From Acanthaster planci (taxonomy: Eukaryota > Echinodermata > Asteroidea > Valvatida > Acanthasteridae), in assembly GCF_001949145.1 (NCBI RefSeq), contig NW_019091373.1:258042-320041 (forward strand): 62,000 nt of DNA, read 5' to 3'. The notes under the pieces were generated by a model. That model was not told the DNA's origin and searched no databases. It worked only from the letters and a program-made list of their open reading frames with translations. The position numbers were made by a program, and so were the translations under genes. Position 1 is the stretch's first letter. Every line of letters starts with the position of its first letter. Of the stretch, positions 1 through 12,853 are shown piece after piece.

Positions 1-3000
1 CCCCAACGCAAAAAAAAAAAATACATCTTGAAAATAGTGAATGAGTAGCGTGGGACCACAAAGGGTAGAGTGCTAAGTTTCATACTATTGCTATGTGGCA
101 TCTTGTAGTACTCGTATGAATACCTGCATCTGCAATAAGCCTTCTGCGAGTTAACTTTGACCCAAATCTGGTACACTGAGTTCTTTGAATTCACGTGAAC
201 GTAACAACTTGAATTCTCCTTACTAAAACCACTGTTGCTATACCTCGTGATTTTTGGCAAGCTTTTGCTTAGTTACATAAGAGACGCCTTGCAACAATAC
301 ACTGTTCTCAATGGATAAGGAGGGCATAAAGGAACCAGTCCATTCCAGGGAGGGTGGTCAAATGGAGTTGAATTAATTTTAAGTTTTAATTCAAAGTATT
401 TGCACCAGAGGACTTGATTTCAAAACCTCTCTCAACAAGAAGGAGAATTCAGTATATTTTTCGAATGATGTATTTTAAAGCACCCCAAAAAATAACTTTA
501 AAAAAATAAAGGCCTTGAAAAAAGTGCTCAAAATTGATGGGAAATCATGAGAAAAGTTTGGCCCTTCATTCTCTTACCGTTTATAATCACTCTCGCTATA
601 CCAGCATATCTGCCAGGTCTTATACTTTTGAACCATCAAGAATAATCTTTAAGTTTGGCTGCGTCAAAAGTGTATAATGAGTACAATATGTTCGTTGCAA
701 ACGTCATATTTGACAGAATTTTGATGACGCTTTAGAATTTTGACAGAAAATGCATGACGTTCAAGACTTCCCAAAAGGCTGTCACATGTAGTGCTTGAAA
801 ATTCCATACGCGATGTTCATTTTGCCACATATTTGGGCGATATCCCCGCTGAAAATTACATTAAAATTAACAACTCTGTGCATTAGATTTTCATCATGAA
901 TTTTATTTTATGTCTCGGATGTCTTTTTTTTTAAACGTCATTCAGTATGACAGATTTTCCTTCGAGAAACTTTGGTACGAGAGAAAAATCACACTATTGC
1001 AAAATGCAAAAATACAATCAGTCCAGTCATGAAAGGATGATGGTTTGGGTTTTTTTTTTTGCAGTCAATTTTTTTGACAGAATTGAATGAAGTTCCCAAC
1101 TGCCGACTTCGGGACCCAGTTAATTGTGAGAGGTATTTTTTAATTTTGTGATTATGGTTTTAATATATGTGTGTAAATATTATCACCTTTCACCACATAC
1201 ATGTACATGTATAAATCTGTGTCACAGGGATTATCACTTCTCGGTAAATTTTATTGGCCAGGATTTCAACAGTTTGTTCACGTTCATCAAAAATGCTGAC
1301 GCTCGAGACTTTAATTAACTCCAATTAACTTGAGAGATAGACACAGTCATCATTGTGTGAGATATCAGCCTTGACTCCCCTCATTCCATCAGACATTGGG
1401 AATTAATTCACTGCTGTTCACTTCAGGAAATATGAACCCCCAAATTTGAACATTATCTAATGGTCCATATTTTGAGTAACCTGCCATTTGCAGTGGTTTT
1501 TCTTGTGAACGCGTCCACCCGCCGTCCAACACTGGCATTATACAGTCTTTCTCAACAACAATTAGGCCTATCTAGCAAATGGTAGGCTTTTAGTAAGAGC
1601 AGGTAAGAAATGATGGCACCACCTACCAGTACAGGTATGCCATATCTTGGACAATCAATGTACGTAATTTCATATGGTATGTCATTGGCAATATCTGTGA
1701 AGAAAATTAGGATGTCACTGACAGGGAGAGGACATCACTGGCCATTTCAAGAAAGAGTTTGTCATCTGATGAGCTGAGTATAATCTGTATGATAAGTTGC
1801 CACAGTAGTTATGGGGAAAGAATGGTTCTGGACTCTGTGCTACTTTTTTATCTGTATCATCTGTGTAGCAAGATGTTGTATCACTAGCCATATTGGGACA
1901 CAGGTGCTGTAAGTGTGTTAGGGTGGATTGGTATCTTAGGCCAAAGGTTTAAGACAGAGACTGGTGCAGAGATATGGTAAAAGCATTTTCACAAAAGAAA
2001 ACTTTGGTGATTGCGTGTACTTCACAAAAATGTCTGTTCTACTTGGTTTTATTGATCAAGGATAATTAAAATAATGAAGTAATTGCTAAAATTGGTTGAG
2101 AACGTGGTCAATTGGCACCTGAATAAAACAACAGAAAAACCAGAGAAAATTTGCAGAAAAATGTATAGAAAACCTAAATACCCACTAGCTACATGTAGAA
2201 AGTGCTGATTTAGCATTGGCTCAACTTTTTTTCAGAGAAAATTTCAATCCATTTTTAGGCTGAGCAGACATTTTCTTTATAATTCTTCACTTTTGCCTAC
2301 TGGCTACACAACATAACGGACTCCGGTTCTCCCACCTTGGAACGACTCATCGCAACTCATCTCTACATCTAGAACTTTGGCGCCATTTTTTTTTTCTTGA
2401 GCTCAAAGTGTATTCTAACTTAACATGATCCTGCATTTTCTGTAAATCTCCTATTTTAATTTATGGCCATCTGAATTGGTGTTCTCTGGATTCATTTCAT
2501 ATTTCACATATTGACTGGCTTGTCTATTCTATCCAATAAAGCAAAATCTCTTTTGTATGTAGATCCTGAATTGTGCGAGGTCAAGATTTTTTTCAAAAGG
2601 GAATTAGATTAATAAGAAATTTGGTTCCTGCTATTTTGAAATGTGAACCACGGGTTACATGTAGAAATCATTTCAACTGTTTGTAAAACAAACAAGAGGG
2701 TAAAAATAAATATTTTGTATCACAAAAGCAGCCAAATATTTATAGATGACAAAATCTGGAATGATACATGTATGTGGAAGGAGATTAGATTGACGCTTGT
2801 TTGCATCGATTCTGTGTTGTTCAGTACTATCTAATTTCTTCAATCAAGTGAGGTGTAATGTATGCACCTGTATGAACCGGTACACTACACACCATGGACT
2901 TGTGCACAGTACTGTACATGTACATGTACGCCATATGTTCGTACAGTGTGACCAGCACTTGATTTATATTCTCATTTTCATCATCATATCATCATTGATT

Positions 3001-6000
3001 CTCACCACAGTGTGACCATGTCTTTAGAATTAAAAGAATTAAATTAAAGAACCAAAAGGGTGTCCATTAAAATCAATGGTTAAATGTGGAGGTCGGACTT
3101 GATTGCAGACAGAATTAGGAACTTTGTTTCTAAAACTCAAAATCTGAATATCTCAAATTTTCCTGGAGTTTCGACTTAGAGTTTACTGTAAAGATCAATG
3201 TAAAAAATTTAAAATTTAAAAATTTAACAATTGGAGTGGTTAGAGTTAATTACGGAACCATTACACTTTAGACAAGATCAGTGTACATGTAAGTTCAGGG
3301 TTTGCTTAATGTGACTTTTTTTACTTTCTTTCTAGTGGTGCAAGTGAAAGTGTTTCTGAAACTTAACAATTTGACATCAGGTTTTTCTGGATGAAAGTTA
3401 GAAATAAGAAATACATTTGTTGCAATTTCTTTCCTCAACCACTACATAAAAAGTCTACACAAATCCATCACATGTACACGAACTTACCCAGTACATACTT
3501 TCACTTTGCCTGTTGTGGATGGATTTTGACTGCATGGAGCCTTAGTAGCAGTAGCTTGGGAAACTTCCAACATGAACACTTGTCGTACATGTGCATTGTA
3601 GCCATTGTGTCATCGGCACTGGAATCCATCCCCAGGCTGTCAGAAAATTCCCAGCAGATGAGCATTAGGGTGATAGTCTTGCAAGCTATTCTGTCATTAC
3701 CTGTACATGTACATTGTACATGTATGTTATTAAATTTGGATAAACATCACCTGTCGTCAACCTAGACATAACAGTAAAGAATCAGGTGCCATTTCTTGTC
3801 CACAGGGGAAGCTGTATATTTCCATAGTTTTACAAAAGAACACACACAGTTGGTGGAATGAATGCGTTTGAATTTAAAAATGCAGACATGTTTTCAATCA
3901 ACTGCATGTGTACAGGAATGCTTGTGAATTTTACCCATCAGCAAAGTGAAAGGATGCATACTGTAGGCCTACCACTATGTATTTGCATCCTTTCGTCTTG
4001 CTGATGGGGCAAAATTATGTGCTGTGGAAGTGTGGATATAAAGAACTTCTGGTAATTAGCAAAAGTTCATATATGGCTTAATGTTCACTTTCATACATGT
4101 ACATGTTTGCTGGAAAATGACTAAAAAAACAGATGCAGCCCTTGTGGAACCCTTTTTTTTAATCCGGATGTTTTGCTTGGTCCTCTTCCTTTTTCAAATT
4201 GAAATTGAACCATTTCTATTCTTGGAGAGTCCATTTGTGTGCATTTTTTTGGCAAAGTGTTGCTTTCCACTGCAGGGCACTGCTGTAGGCATACTAAAGA
4301 CGAACCTTTTCATTCATTAAGGCAGGCTAAGGGTGTGTTTCTAATAATGCATGACATATAAGCACTTTTTTGATTTCCGGTTGGACCATACCCTGTTTAC
4401 TCCAATTTCCTGCCAATTGTAAAAGAAATGTACAGGTAGTGTGCAGCTGTTGGAAGAATATTGAGTTTACCTGTAAATAGGAAGCAAAGAGTTGACGGCA
4501 GTGCTACTGAAGCCATTCTTATTCTATTGGTTCTGATGGAAGGGCATGTTCATTCCTTATCAGCTCCTTCAATAGCACACTTGTAAGTTGTACAAGGGGC
4601 ACTTAAGGCAAAGAGAGGCACACTGAGCCATGACACGTGAACCATCTCAGTATCATGCATTAAAAAAAGTTGGTATCATTACTTACATGTACATGTAGCT
4701 ACATGTACCGGTATCCATCATTTCCTTGTTGGGAAGTTCTTGCATACTGGTATATGTACGGCACCGGTACCTGTTCATGAAGCATTGGTAACGTATTAAT
4801 TAATAATATACTAGTAGGTACTGTACATGTATGGTGTCCTCAGTTTTATGTGGACGTTTATGTACACTGTTTCACGTTAATGGTGTTATGCATAGATTTA
4901 AATCCAAAATGGCAGGGAACCAACACAAATAAAATATTCCCCCCTCCCACTTTTTCAACTGACCCCACCTCCCCCTTCTTACAGGTCCTATTATGGGATG
5001 GGGCTTTATGGATCAACCTACATGAACTATATTAATAGCCGATGGTCTCCCCCCTTTGAAAATCATTCCGCCACCATTGTGTTCAGGAATGCACCGGTAC
5101 TGGGTACTGTACATGTACGCATATACTGTATAGTTTATAGTTACCGGTAATAGACCACTATATATTAGCGGCTCCAGAAAAATGGGTATAATAAGTTGTC
5201 AGATTCAGGTGATCAGTTTTTGATATGGCTGGATTGAGTACATCAAAAGCTACAATTTGATTTATGAATGACCCCTGTACTGCACTGCGTTCCCGAGATA
5301 TTTAGACATTTGTATATCCACATTTTCGAATTCAATAAGAGCACTTATCAAGAAAAAGCTCAGGAAGTGTAGCACTTAGAAACACAATGCTATGTAGGAT
5401 TTCCTACTGAATGATCCATTTGTCATCTTTATTCTTCAGTATCCATGTTTGTAATCACAAATTTTGAAAACATAAATGCTATACAAGCTAATAAAGAAAA
5501 AAAACAGAAAATCACATTTTTGAAGACATTTTGCCCTCTCCATATAGAACAGGCCATAACATATTTTGGAATTGCGTGACTTACTACCCTTTTTTGCAGA
5601 GCGGGTCACATATATCACACTACCAATGTCTGCTGCTCACTGTTAACTTCAAGCCTACTGGTACATGTACATGTACTTTGGTTCTTCATGGGCTCCACTG
5701 CAGACACTACCATGCTGTGATGCAGTCATGTAATCAGTCACTATACTTGGTTGGATCCAGTTCACACTGGAATGATCGTCCTATCAGCTGAGACGGCAGG
5801 GCGAGATATAGTGCACTGGACTTTGCACGGCTTTCCCTCAGAGCATGTCAGATATACCAATATGTGTGCAATACTGTACCACGGCATACTGGAACAAGTA
5901 CGTGTTCATGTCCGTTCCTGATAAATGCACGGTTATTCACAAAAATTGAGAACAATTACGTACATGTACATTGTAGATTTACACATGTATGTTAAACCAC

Positions 6001-7214
6001 ATCATGTGATATACAGGACTCTTCATGTATATTACATGCTTATTTACTTAATTAGAGTTGATGTATGTACGTGTACCGGTACATTGCCAGACGTACAGGT
6101 GTAGTTTCAGAGATGTAGTGAATCATTCTTTATTGTGGCATATCAAATCTGTTAATGTTCCAATTTGTCTGTGCTGGTGATGTGTTGATACATTCATTGG
6201 TACCGGTACATGTATGCAATTCTCAAACAACTAACAAATACGCCACATGGTCTTAGCCACCAATACTGAGAAGTGATACAGGTATGATACTGATTAACCA
6301 AATCAACTAGTGCTTCATGTGACTGAATATGAGCAGAAACATACCAATATGTACATGTGCATTTATATTTACATATAAAAATACTCGTCCACCTCCATGA
6401 TATGATAAGTGCTTTGCAGAATTAGCTTGATAGAATGCCTACACTAGCAACTGATAATATTTCTCCTTAACATGTACACGTACCTCCAACTGGCAACAAT
6501 TAAGGATGCATCCCATGCTACACGTGAGTCTGAAATCACGACTGAATAATGCAGAAAAGGATCTTTTTAAAGGGGATGGTAATTGTCTCATTTGTCCTGT
6601 CTCAGTCTCGCCATGCAGGATCGCAGCTTAACCAGGTGTCACTTCACACTGCCGAACTTCTGCAAAGAGAGCGGGTATCTTGAATACTTAAAGTGTGACT
6701 CAAATTCATCATAAAATTAGCCCTATTCCTCTGTCAAACCTTGTTCCAGAATGTTTATCACTGCTGTCTGTTGAGCTGGCATCAGGGAACATCATAGAAT
6801 AAACCCTTTAACAATCAGTTGATGTTTTGGAGTGGGCGTACTGGTAGCCATTAAAGCAGGTAGGGAAATGAAATGAAGACGGGTCAAGGGTAGTCACGAC
6901 TAGGGCAGAGCAAGAGGTCCCCTGGAGAGAGGTCCTTAGGGTCGATGGGAGGGGGGCATTGGAGGAATGGAAGAGCCAGACTGGAGAGGGGAGCCAATCT
7001 GTCTTATTTTATTGGAAATTTGTGATTGCCTCATGCTTTGTGGATGACAGGAAGAAGGGAGCCACACTGGTGGCAATTTCAAAGATGAATAATCTGCCCA
7101 TGTTGACAAAAGAGTACTGTGGGCACTGCGAATGACCCTTTGAAGGCATCGTTGGATTTGTTCACAGTGGCCCAGAAGGGCATTTGGATGGCAGACGCAG
7201 CCATTTTACAAATC
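1..7214. other. Gene-poor AT-rich stretch with palindromic short repeats
   Basis: I see no exon here that resembles a known protein. Open frames are short, begin and end without splice logic, and often consist of translated ACATGTAC repeats. From about 2.9 kb onward, short arrays of the palindrome ACATGTAC are frequent (about 2914-2930, 3703-3724, 4683-4697, 5661-5675, 5960-5970), often next to ACCGGTAC (about 4703-4713, 5093-5100, 6074-6082, 6200-6207). Poly-T runs are common, for example near 927 and 1051. Around 705-765 the words TTTTGACAGAA and ATGACG recur at short distance. This may be intergenic sequence or introns of a gene whose exons lie outside the window. Confidence 0.55.
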
Positions 7215-7248
7215 ATGGCTTCTTCTCAAACTTCACATATGGTCTCAG
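7215..7248 (+). CDS. Possible first coding exon of BPNT1 (weak)
   Basis: An ATG in good context (AATCATGGC) begins a frame reading MASSQTSHMVS and reaches a consensus donor, CAG|GTAAGC, at 7248/7249, leaving phase 1. BPNT1 proteins often start with a short N-terminus of the MASS type, and the conserved BPNT1 exons lie downstream on the same strand. The upstream GCCATTTT resembles a YY1-type element found close to start sites. Against it, the next exon, which should encode the first helix (consensus like IAEKAG), was not found in the 17.6 kb before the first secure exon, so the link is only inferred. It could equally be a chance ORF with a chance donor. Confidence 0.2.
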
Positions 7249-8999
7249 GTAAGCTTCGGAAACGCTTTCAAATATTTGTTGGTGGGAAAAAAATAAAAAG
7301 CAACACATTGGTACTGCAAGGCTTTGCCTCACATGAGCTTAAGGTTTCTGAAACCATAGAGGAAGTAAACTACAGCTCCCTGCTGAAACAGACTTTGCAC
7401 CTGCTTCAAATGAGTAGCAGGATCTGGGCTTTGTTCTTTGGGGATTAAATGATACTAAAGCTTGAACAGGAAGTGAGAGATGAAACAGAGGTTAAGACAA
7501 TCCCCCAGGAAATGGTTTGTGCGTAAGAATGAGGTATAGTGTACAAATGATCAATGTACAGTGGTAAGAATATGGAAGAATTAATTTCCTAATGAATAAA
7601 TTATTCTCGCCATTACCTGGGTGGGATTCTGTCCCTGGTTTGCATGAATGATACATGTACATGTAGGTGAAGACAGTACATGTACATGTATGTGCCGGTA
7701 TGTTTAAATATGCCAACCTGACTCTTGACTTTGGAAGTGTAACTGCAATGGAATTTTCTAATACAGACCTCCAAAATGCACCTTTATGTACATGTATCAA
7801 GTAACCTTATTTTCCGGTTTTGTTTCACTGTTTTAAAGGTACATGGACATACATGTATACATTATAATTTTGCTGTATTTTGGTTATGTACAATTGTACA
7901 TGTATAATGGTGATGTTTCATCTGTGGAAGAAAGCTTCAAGGCCACATTGGTTTGAGCACAAAAACTCCTGCTTTATTTGAAGATTTTGCTGGCTGACAT
8001 TCTCTTCTTTGGTGATTCACTGTTGTGTAACTTGTGCATTCATAGCAATGACAAGCAAGCAACTCTTTCTCTCAAATGTAGTCATGTAGTAAAATCTGGG
8101 TTCACACTTTGAACGGAAAATCCTATGTACTGAATGGACGACATTACATGTACAGCAACAGCGCCCTCAGTTGTCCAAGAAAGCATGGATAATTTTAAAT
8201 GTTTAAGAAAGTGCATTTTTCAATGCATTTAACCTAATATGGACATCAAGTAGTTTTCATACATTGAAGTACATTGTAGAATGCAAAGCTGCAGCAAAAG
8301 AGTGTGAAAAGTTCATTGCAACTAAATGTACATGTATACTAACAAACAGATTTTAAAAATCACACTCAACCTGTAATATATGCTCAGCAGACATTCCTGA
8401 AAAAAAAGCAAGATTTTAGCGGACTTTGCTTTGTGATTATAATCTGATTGTGTTCATTGAGACCTACCGGTGCATGTACATATATTGGTTATACTTCATG
8501 CAGTATCAATCTATCGTCCCAAATATTGTTTACACACTGCCAGAGCAAGTCCAAAAAAGTTGGTGCAAATAAGATGCAGTACTGACACATGTACATGGCT
8601 GTCCTTGTACTGGGGTAATAAGCCATTCATATGGCCAGTGCTACCTGTAATTCTCTAAGGCATTTCAATAAAACTTCGATAAAACATGTATACTATGTAC
8701 CAGTGTACGGTATGTACATGTACAACTTTACCTACACTTGTAGATTACATGTAGCACTTTGTGTTGTAGAAATGAATCGGATGAGTTATCATTCGTGCCA
8801 TTGCTACAGATGTGAGATATCCCTTTGTGCTTGTCGACTCATCCTGTCATCCTACTGTAACCTCTGCAGCTGAGGCTAGCTGAATTTAATAAACGCTCAA
8901 AATACTGGTCAATTAAGTTTGTGGTACACTTTTTGGATTTGCGCTCAATCACTTCCACAGGCACACACAGCCCCTCTTTTTGCATGACTCAAGACACTT

Positions 9000-9600
9000 A
9001 CACTCACTGATATTAACAAACTTCAAACCGGCATTTTTATCTTCAAATACACAAATGCCTTTTCTTTCTTCACCCCTGTCCACAGTGTCCATGACTATCC
9101 CACACGGTCTCACAACAACCTGTACCTTCCATACACCCGCACATCCTATTTGATTAATGCTTTACGATTTCAGGGGCCACGACTTTGGAACGGTATCAGC
9201 ATGACTTTGAAAACACAATCGTTTGTAGGCCATTTCATAACATCATACAAAAACGATCTTCTCTCTAGTTATTTAGCACAATCTCCTTTTCAATTCTTTT
9301 TTGTTCTCTTGTTCACATTATAGCCTTGTACAAATTACTTCCGTCTTTTTCTGTCTGTCATCTTTTCGTTTCTTGTCTGTTTGTTAGTCCTGTGATTTGT
9401 TGTCTGTCTGTTTTCAAGACGTTTCAGTACAAGCCCTTGACTTTGATCATGCCTCGGTAGTGCAAATGTCATCTTAGTTACTACTGTTTGTGCACTTATT
9501 ATTTTCTTTATCCTTCATTAATTGTAAAAATGTGTACATCTTGAATGCCTGATACATGTATATGCACTATCGGAATAAATGTCAATTGAATTGAATTGAA
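9000..9600 (+). mobile_element. 5'-truncated LINE (non-LTR retrotransposon) 3' end
   Basis: The plus strand reads the extreme C-terminus of a LINE reverse transcriptase: INKLQTGIFIFKYTNA, then HDYPTRSHNNLYLP, then ALRFQGPRLWNGI, ending about 9277. The order of an 'IFxFKYxN' helix, an 'HxYxTR' segment and 'RFxGPxLWN' is characteristic of the last part of CR1/L2-like and related LINE ORF2 proteins. It is followed by about 300 bases of AT-rich 3' sequence and ends in short tandem TTGAA copies at 9583-9600, the type of microsatellite tail many LINEs carry. Everything upstream of the C-terminus is missing, as expected from incomplete reverse transcription. The clade is uncertain. Confidence 0.7.
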
Positions 9601-9997
9601 ATATGGCATCAAGACTGGAGATTTCTGGCATTGTTATCATAACTGATTACCAGTACTGTGATTGTTTCCCCACAAGGCACCATTGGATTAATAGAGTGGG
9701 TTCAACAATATACACATGCGTGTTGTTGCTACATGTACCATAAACCAGGCTACACGAGATAGTAAACTTCTGTGGCTCAGCATTTTCCTATTATTTTGAC
9801 CCAGGCTATCAGCAACTTAGTTGTACTGTTATTTCACGATTTTTTCACGTACATATCTTTTCTATTTAATTCTACTTTCCATGGTTTATCCTACACAGCA
9901 CAAGAGTACACTAAAGCCTGATTTCAATTGTTTGTAATGCAGACAGTCCGCAACACATAAAGATGCAGACACGAATGGAACAGATGGTACTAGTACA

Positions 9998-10031
9998 TGA
10001 CGTCATTCCACTCAAAAATTGAAACAAAATG
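9998..10031 (+). promoter_or_regulatory. Candidate promoter: CRE palindrome next to YY1-like start
   Basis: A full CRE palindrome, TGACGTCA (9998-10005), lies 23 bases before AAAATGGCG (10027-10035). The latter matches the YY1-type motif AANATGGCG that often overlaps start codons near transcription starts in animal promoters. Both motifs together with a Kozak-quality ATG suggest a transcription start region. No transcript evidence exists here, and the gene it would serve is unknown; BPNT1, on the same strand downstream, is one possibility. Confidence 0.3.
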
Positions 10032-10115
10032 GCGTTTGCAGAAAATACTCCTTTTAGATTAACTTTACCGCCTCATGATGCCCAACCTGTTCTCCAGTCT
10101 CATGCATTTCATTGA
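10029..10115 (+). CDS. Small ORF of 28 codons after the candidate promoter
   Basis: ATGGCG at 10029 in good context opens a 28-codon frame that begins MAFAENTPFRLTLPPHDAQP and ends at TGA 10113-10115. I do not recognise the peptide. It might be a short upstream ORF, the start of a first coding exon, or noise; I see no consensus GT donor inside the frame that would let it continue into another exon. Its only support is its position directly behind a CRE palindrome and a YY1-like motif. Confidence 0.15.
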   Translation: MAFAENTPFRLTLPPHDAQPVLQSHAFH

Positions 10116-12557
10116 CGGTCAGCTATTTAGTTGATCATAATGACGTAATTTTAACCATAAAGAGAAAATCGGCAACATTCGTGGAACTAAGTGAGAGGAA
10201 TATCGTTGCTCTCCGGTCGTGCCAGCTTGCATATTTGTATGGGGATACCACGGCTACTCAAGGCAAACAGTTGGCAAAGCTGAACCTGGCTCAACACTGC
10301 TGATCATTCACTAGCTGGTTTGCATTTGTCTACATTGTCGGCAACACCTTGGTTTGGCATATGTCTGCATTGCAGTTTGTATCTCCATTGCATTGGTCGT
10401 TTTTTGAATCTTGTGGTACGTGCTCTGTACACCGTGATTGTTCAGGAATCAGTTACCTGTACAGTATAACGTTAAGTAGCAAAGAAAAAATAGCAGAACA
10501 AATCAAATTTAAGTGTGCAAACATGACTCAACTGTGCCGTTGCTGAGCCCTTGCTCTGGTAGACCAAGACAGCTGATGAACCTCTGTCTTACCCCAAGCT
10601 GGTTCCTTCTTGAGTACAATGTACATTTAACAGGCTGTACTGTACACTCCTCCTCTAAATGTGTATACAGAATGTTGTATGCTCATGCAAATGTATATAC
10701 TGTATGTAAAATTTAAAAAACAGCAGGTACACATACAGGGGTACATACATGTACATGTACTAAAGAATTGCTGGAAAAGTTACCCGTTTGATGTACATGT
10801 ACCCTCATATAGATTTGGTCTTCTGCCTGTCACTTTGTTTGAAGTTATCGGTATACAGTCAGCTGTAGACTCTGTTTAAAGGTTTTTATGAGACATTTCA
10901 AACATTCCCAAAATGCAGCTACTTTATGCATTGAGAGAAAATGAACCTGAGCTAGAAACAATGGCAGTTTGAACTCGACCTGCCAAATTACTTGTCTCAG
11001 TTCTTTTGAAGTAATGTGCTGTACATGGAAAATGTGTGAATAAAACAACCACTCTATTTCCCCTGCTAAACTAATTTGAACATGGTAGTCACTTTGCGCA
11101 ATTTTTGGAGTGAACACGTTGACAAATGAAGACCAGAAAAGAACAACATTTGAATTTTATTAGTCACAAAAACCAAAATGCATAAAAAGAAACCAACTCA
11201 AAAAATGAAACAGACCTTTTGGTTGGACTTCAAATTCCAGTTGGGTTTGATAGAGTCCCCTGCAAAATCTCTCATATTGCTGGCAGGCAGACAATACTCC
11301 ATTGATATGTCACTTGACTTTGCCTAATACGGTCCGATCGTAGTGCCAGGTTCAATGAAACTCAAGCTTGATCAGATTCGGGCCAGAATTCACCATATAT
11401 GGGCAGGCACTCCAATGCGTCCTACGTCATCGTTGCTGTATGCATAAAGTTTGTCTATTACCCTCGGAGTACGAACGGCGAGAGCACGAGGGAGAGAGAG
11501 TGGGAGATGAGAGGGAAAGAGGAAAAAAAAATTGTCCCAGCGTTGACCCATAAAGACAACCTCCTTATCGGATTTAGCAAGGTCCCTGCAGTAATGTTGC
11601 CGCAATGACGTCAGTGCAGATAACAATGGTGTGAAGACACCCTTGTTAACAGGTTCTGCTGGAAATTGATGAATTGGTGCATCAACCCTGGAGGGGTGGA
11701 GGGGAGGGTAGTGGAGTTGAGGGACCATAGATCCTTGCGCTTCTCCCTTCCTTGATGTCCTGATTACAAGTGGGAAGAAGGGAATTGCAGATATACTGTG
11801 ACAGCCTAGGGGTGTCATGATATCATGATGACACGAGGTGTGGAACTTCCTTGCCCTTCATGTTTTTCTGTTGTTCTTTTTTTTTTGTTACACTTGTCAC
11901 ATGTCAGTGTACTTGAAGAAGGCAGTGTATTGGAATCTTCTAGTCTGAAAGGGTTTGGATTCACCGTTCATGAGTTGTGGAAGGAAATATTTACAAATTG
12001 CTACATGACACAGCCCTAGGTAACTGGCAGGAATAGTATGTCCACTGTACCATACATGTACATTTGAGTTTGAGGTTGCCATCGAAATGTTTGAACCACG
12101 TATAGAAGTTGTAGAATGAAGTTCATTTGATCTCCTCTGAGGTTTTCTTGTTGCCAGTGATGAGGAAAGCAGGTTAAAATGAATGCATCCACTCTTGTAT
12201 CACTACAGTGTTTGCAACAGCTGCTGGTTGGTCATTCTCTGCAGAAGATTTACATATTCACGGAACTGTGCATTGATGCCATGTTTGTAGGAAATATTTT
12301 GGGGGAGGTGTTGTCACGTGATCATAAAGGTGAGTTAATGTAAAAATTCTGCATCCAACACGTACAATTTTCTATTCTAGGGCCGTGTTACTGTGTACTC
12401 GGGTAATGAAATTATTCGTTGGAATGAAACTGGAATGAATCATGTTTTAAACTGCAACTTTACGGTTATAAATGTATAGTGTACTGATATGTGTGCATGT
12501 ACAAGTACATGTACTGGGAGATGCAAGAATGAAAGTTGTTGAATAAATACATAATTT

Positions 12558-12605
12558 GAATTCCTAAGATGATGAATTCCGAAGATGATGAATTCCGAAG
12601 ATGAT
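12558..12605 (+). repeat. Three 16-bp tandem copies
   Basis: Three direct copies of GAATTCCGAAGATGAT lie end to end; the first has CT in place of CG. The array is short and in non-coding sequence. Confidence 0.85.
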
Positions 12606-12830
12606 GACAAGCCTGGATGATGATCTGAAGCTTTTTTTTTGAGTTTGGGTGGAAAAAAGACAACATAAATGCAAAAATTCAGTGTTTCATAATAATTGGG
12701 ACCAAGTGCCAGATGCATTTTATTTTAATTAGGCTAGATTACGGTAATTTCAGTGCGTGATCCCACACAGTGCTGCATATGTAGCTTGTACAGACCCTGG
12801 ACCAATGCAACCTACATGTACGCCACACAG

Positions 12831-12853
12831 TACACACACACACACACACACTC
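12831..12853 (+). repeat. CA dinucleotide microsatellite
   Basis: An uninterrupted run of about ten CA units is followed by CTCACAG. It is a simple repeat in non-coding sequence. Confidence 0.9.

Noticed and set aside
11390-11818. 142-codon minus-strand ORF
   Set aside because: Proline- and serine-rich from a purine-rich strand, without domain or splice support; overlapping frames on the other strand are equally open.
12247-12326. Possible exon: CTCTGCAG, open frame, AAAG|GTGAGT
   Set aside because: The frame (contains VGNILGEVLS) recalls the missing BPNT1 helix slightly, but lacks its key residues, and its phases (0 in, 1 out) fit neither the candidate first exon nor the first secure exon.
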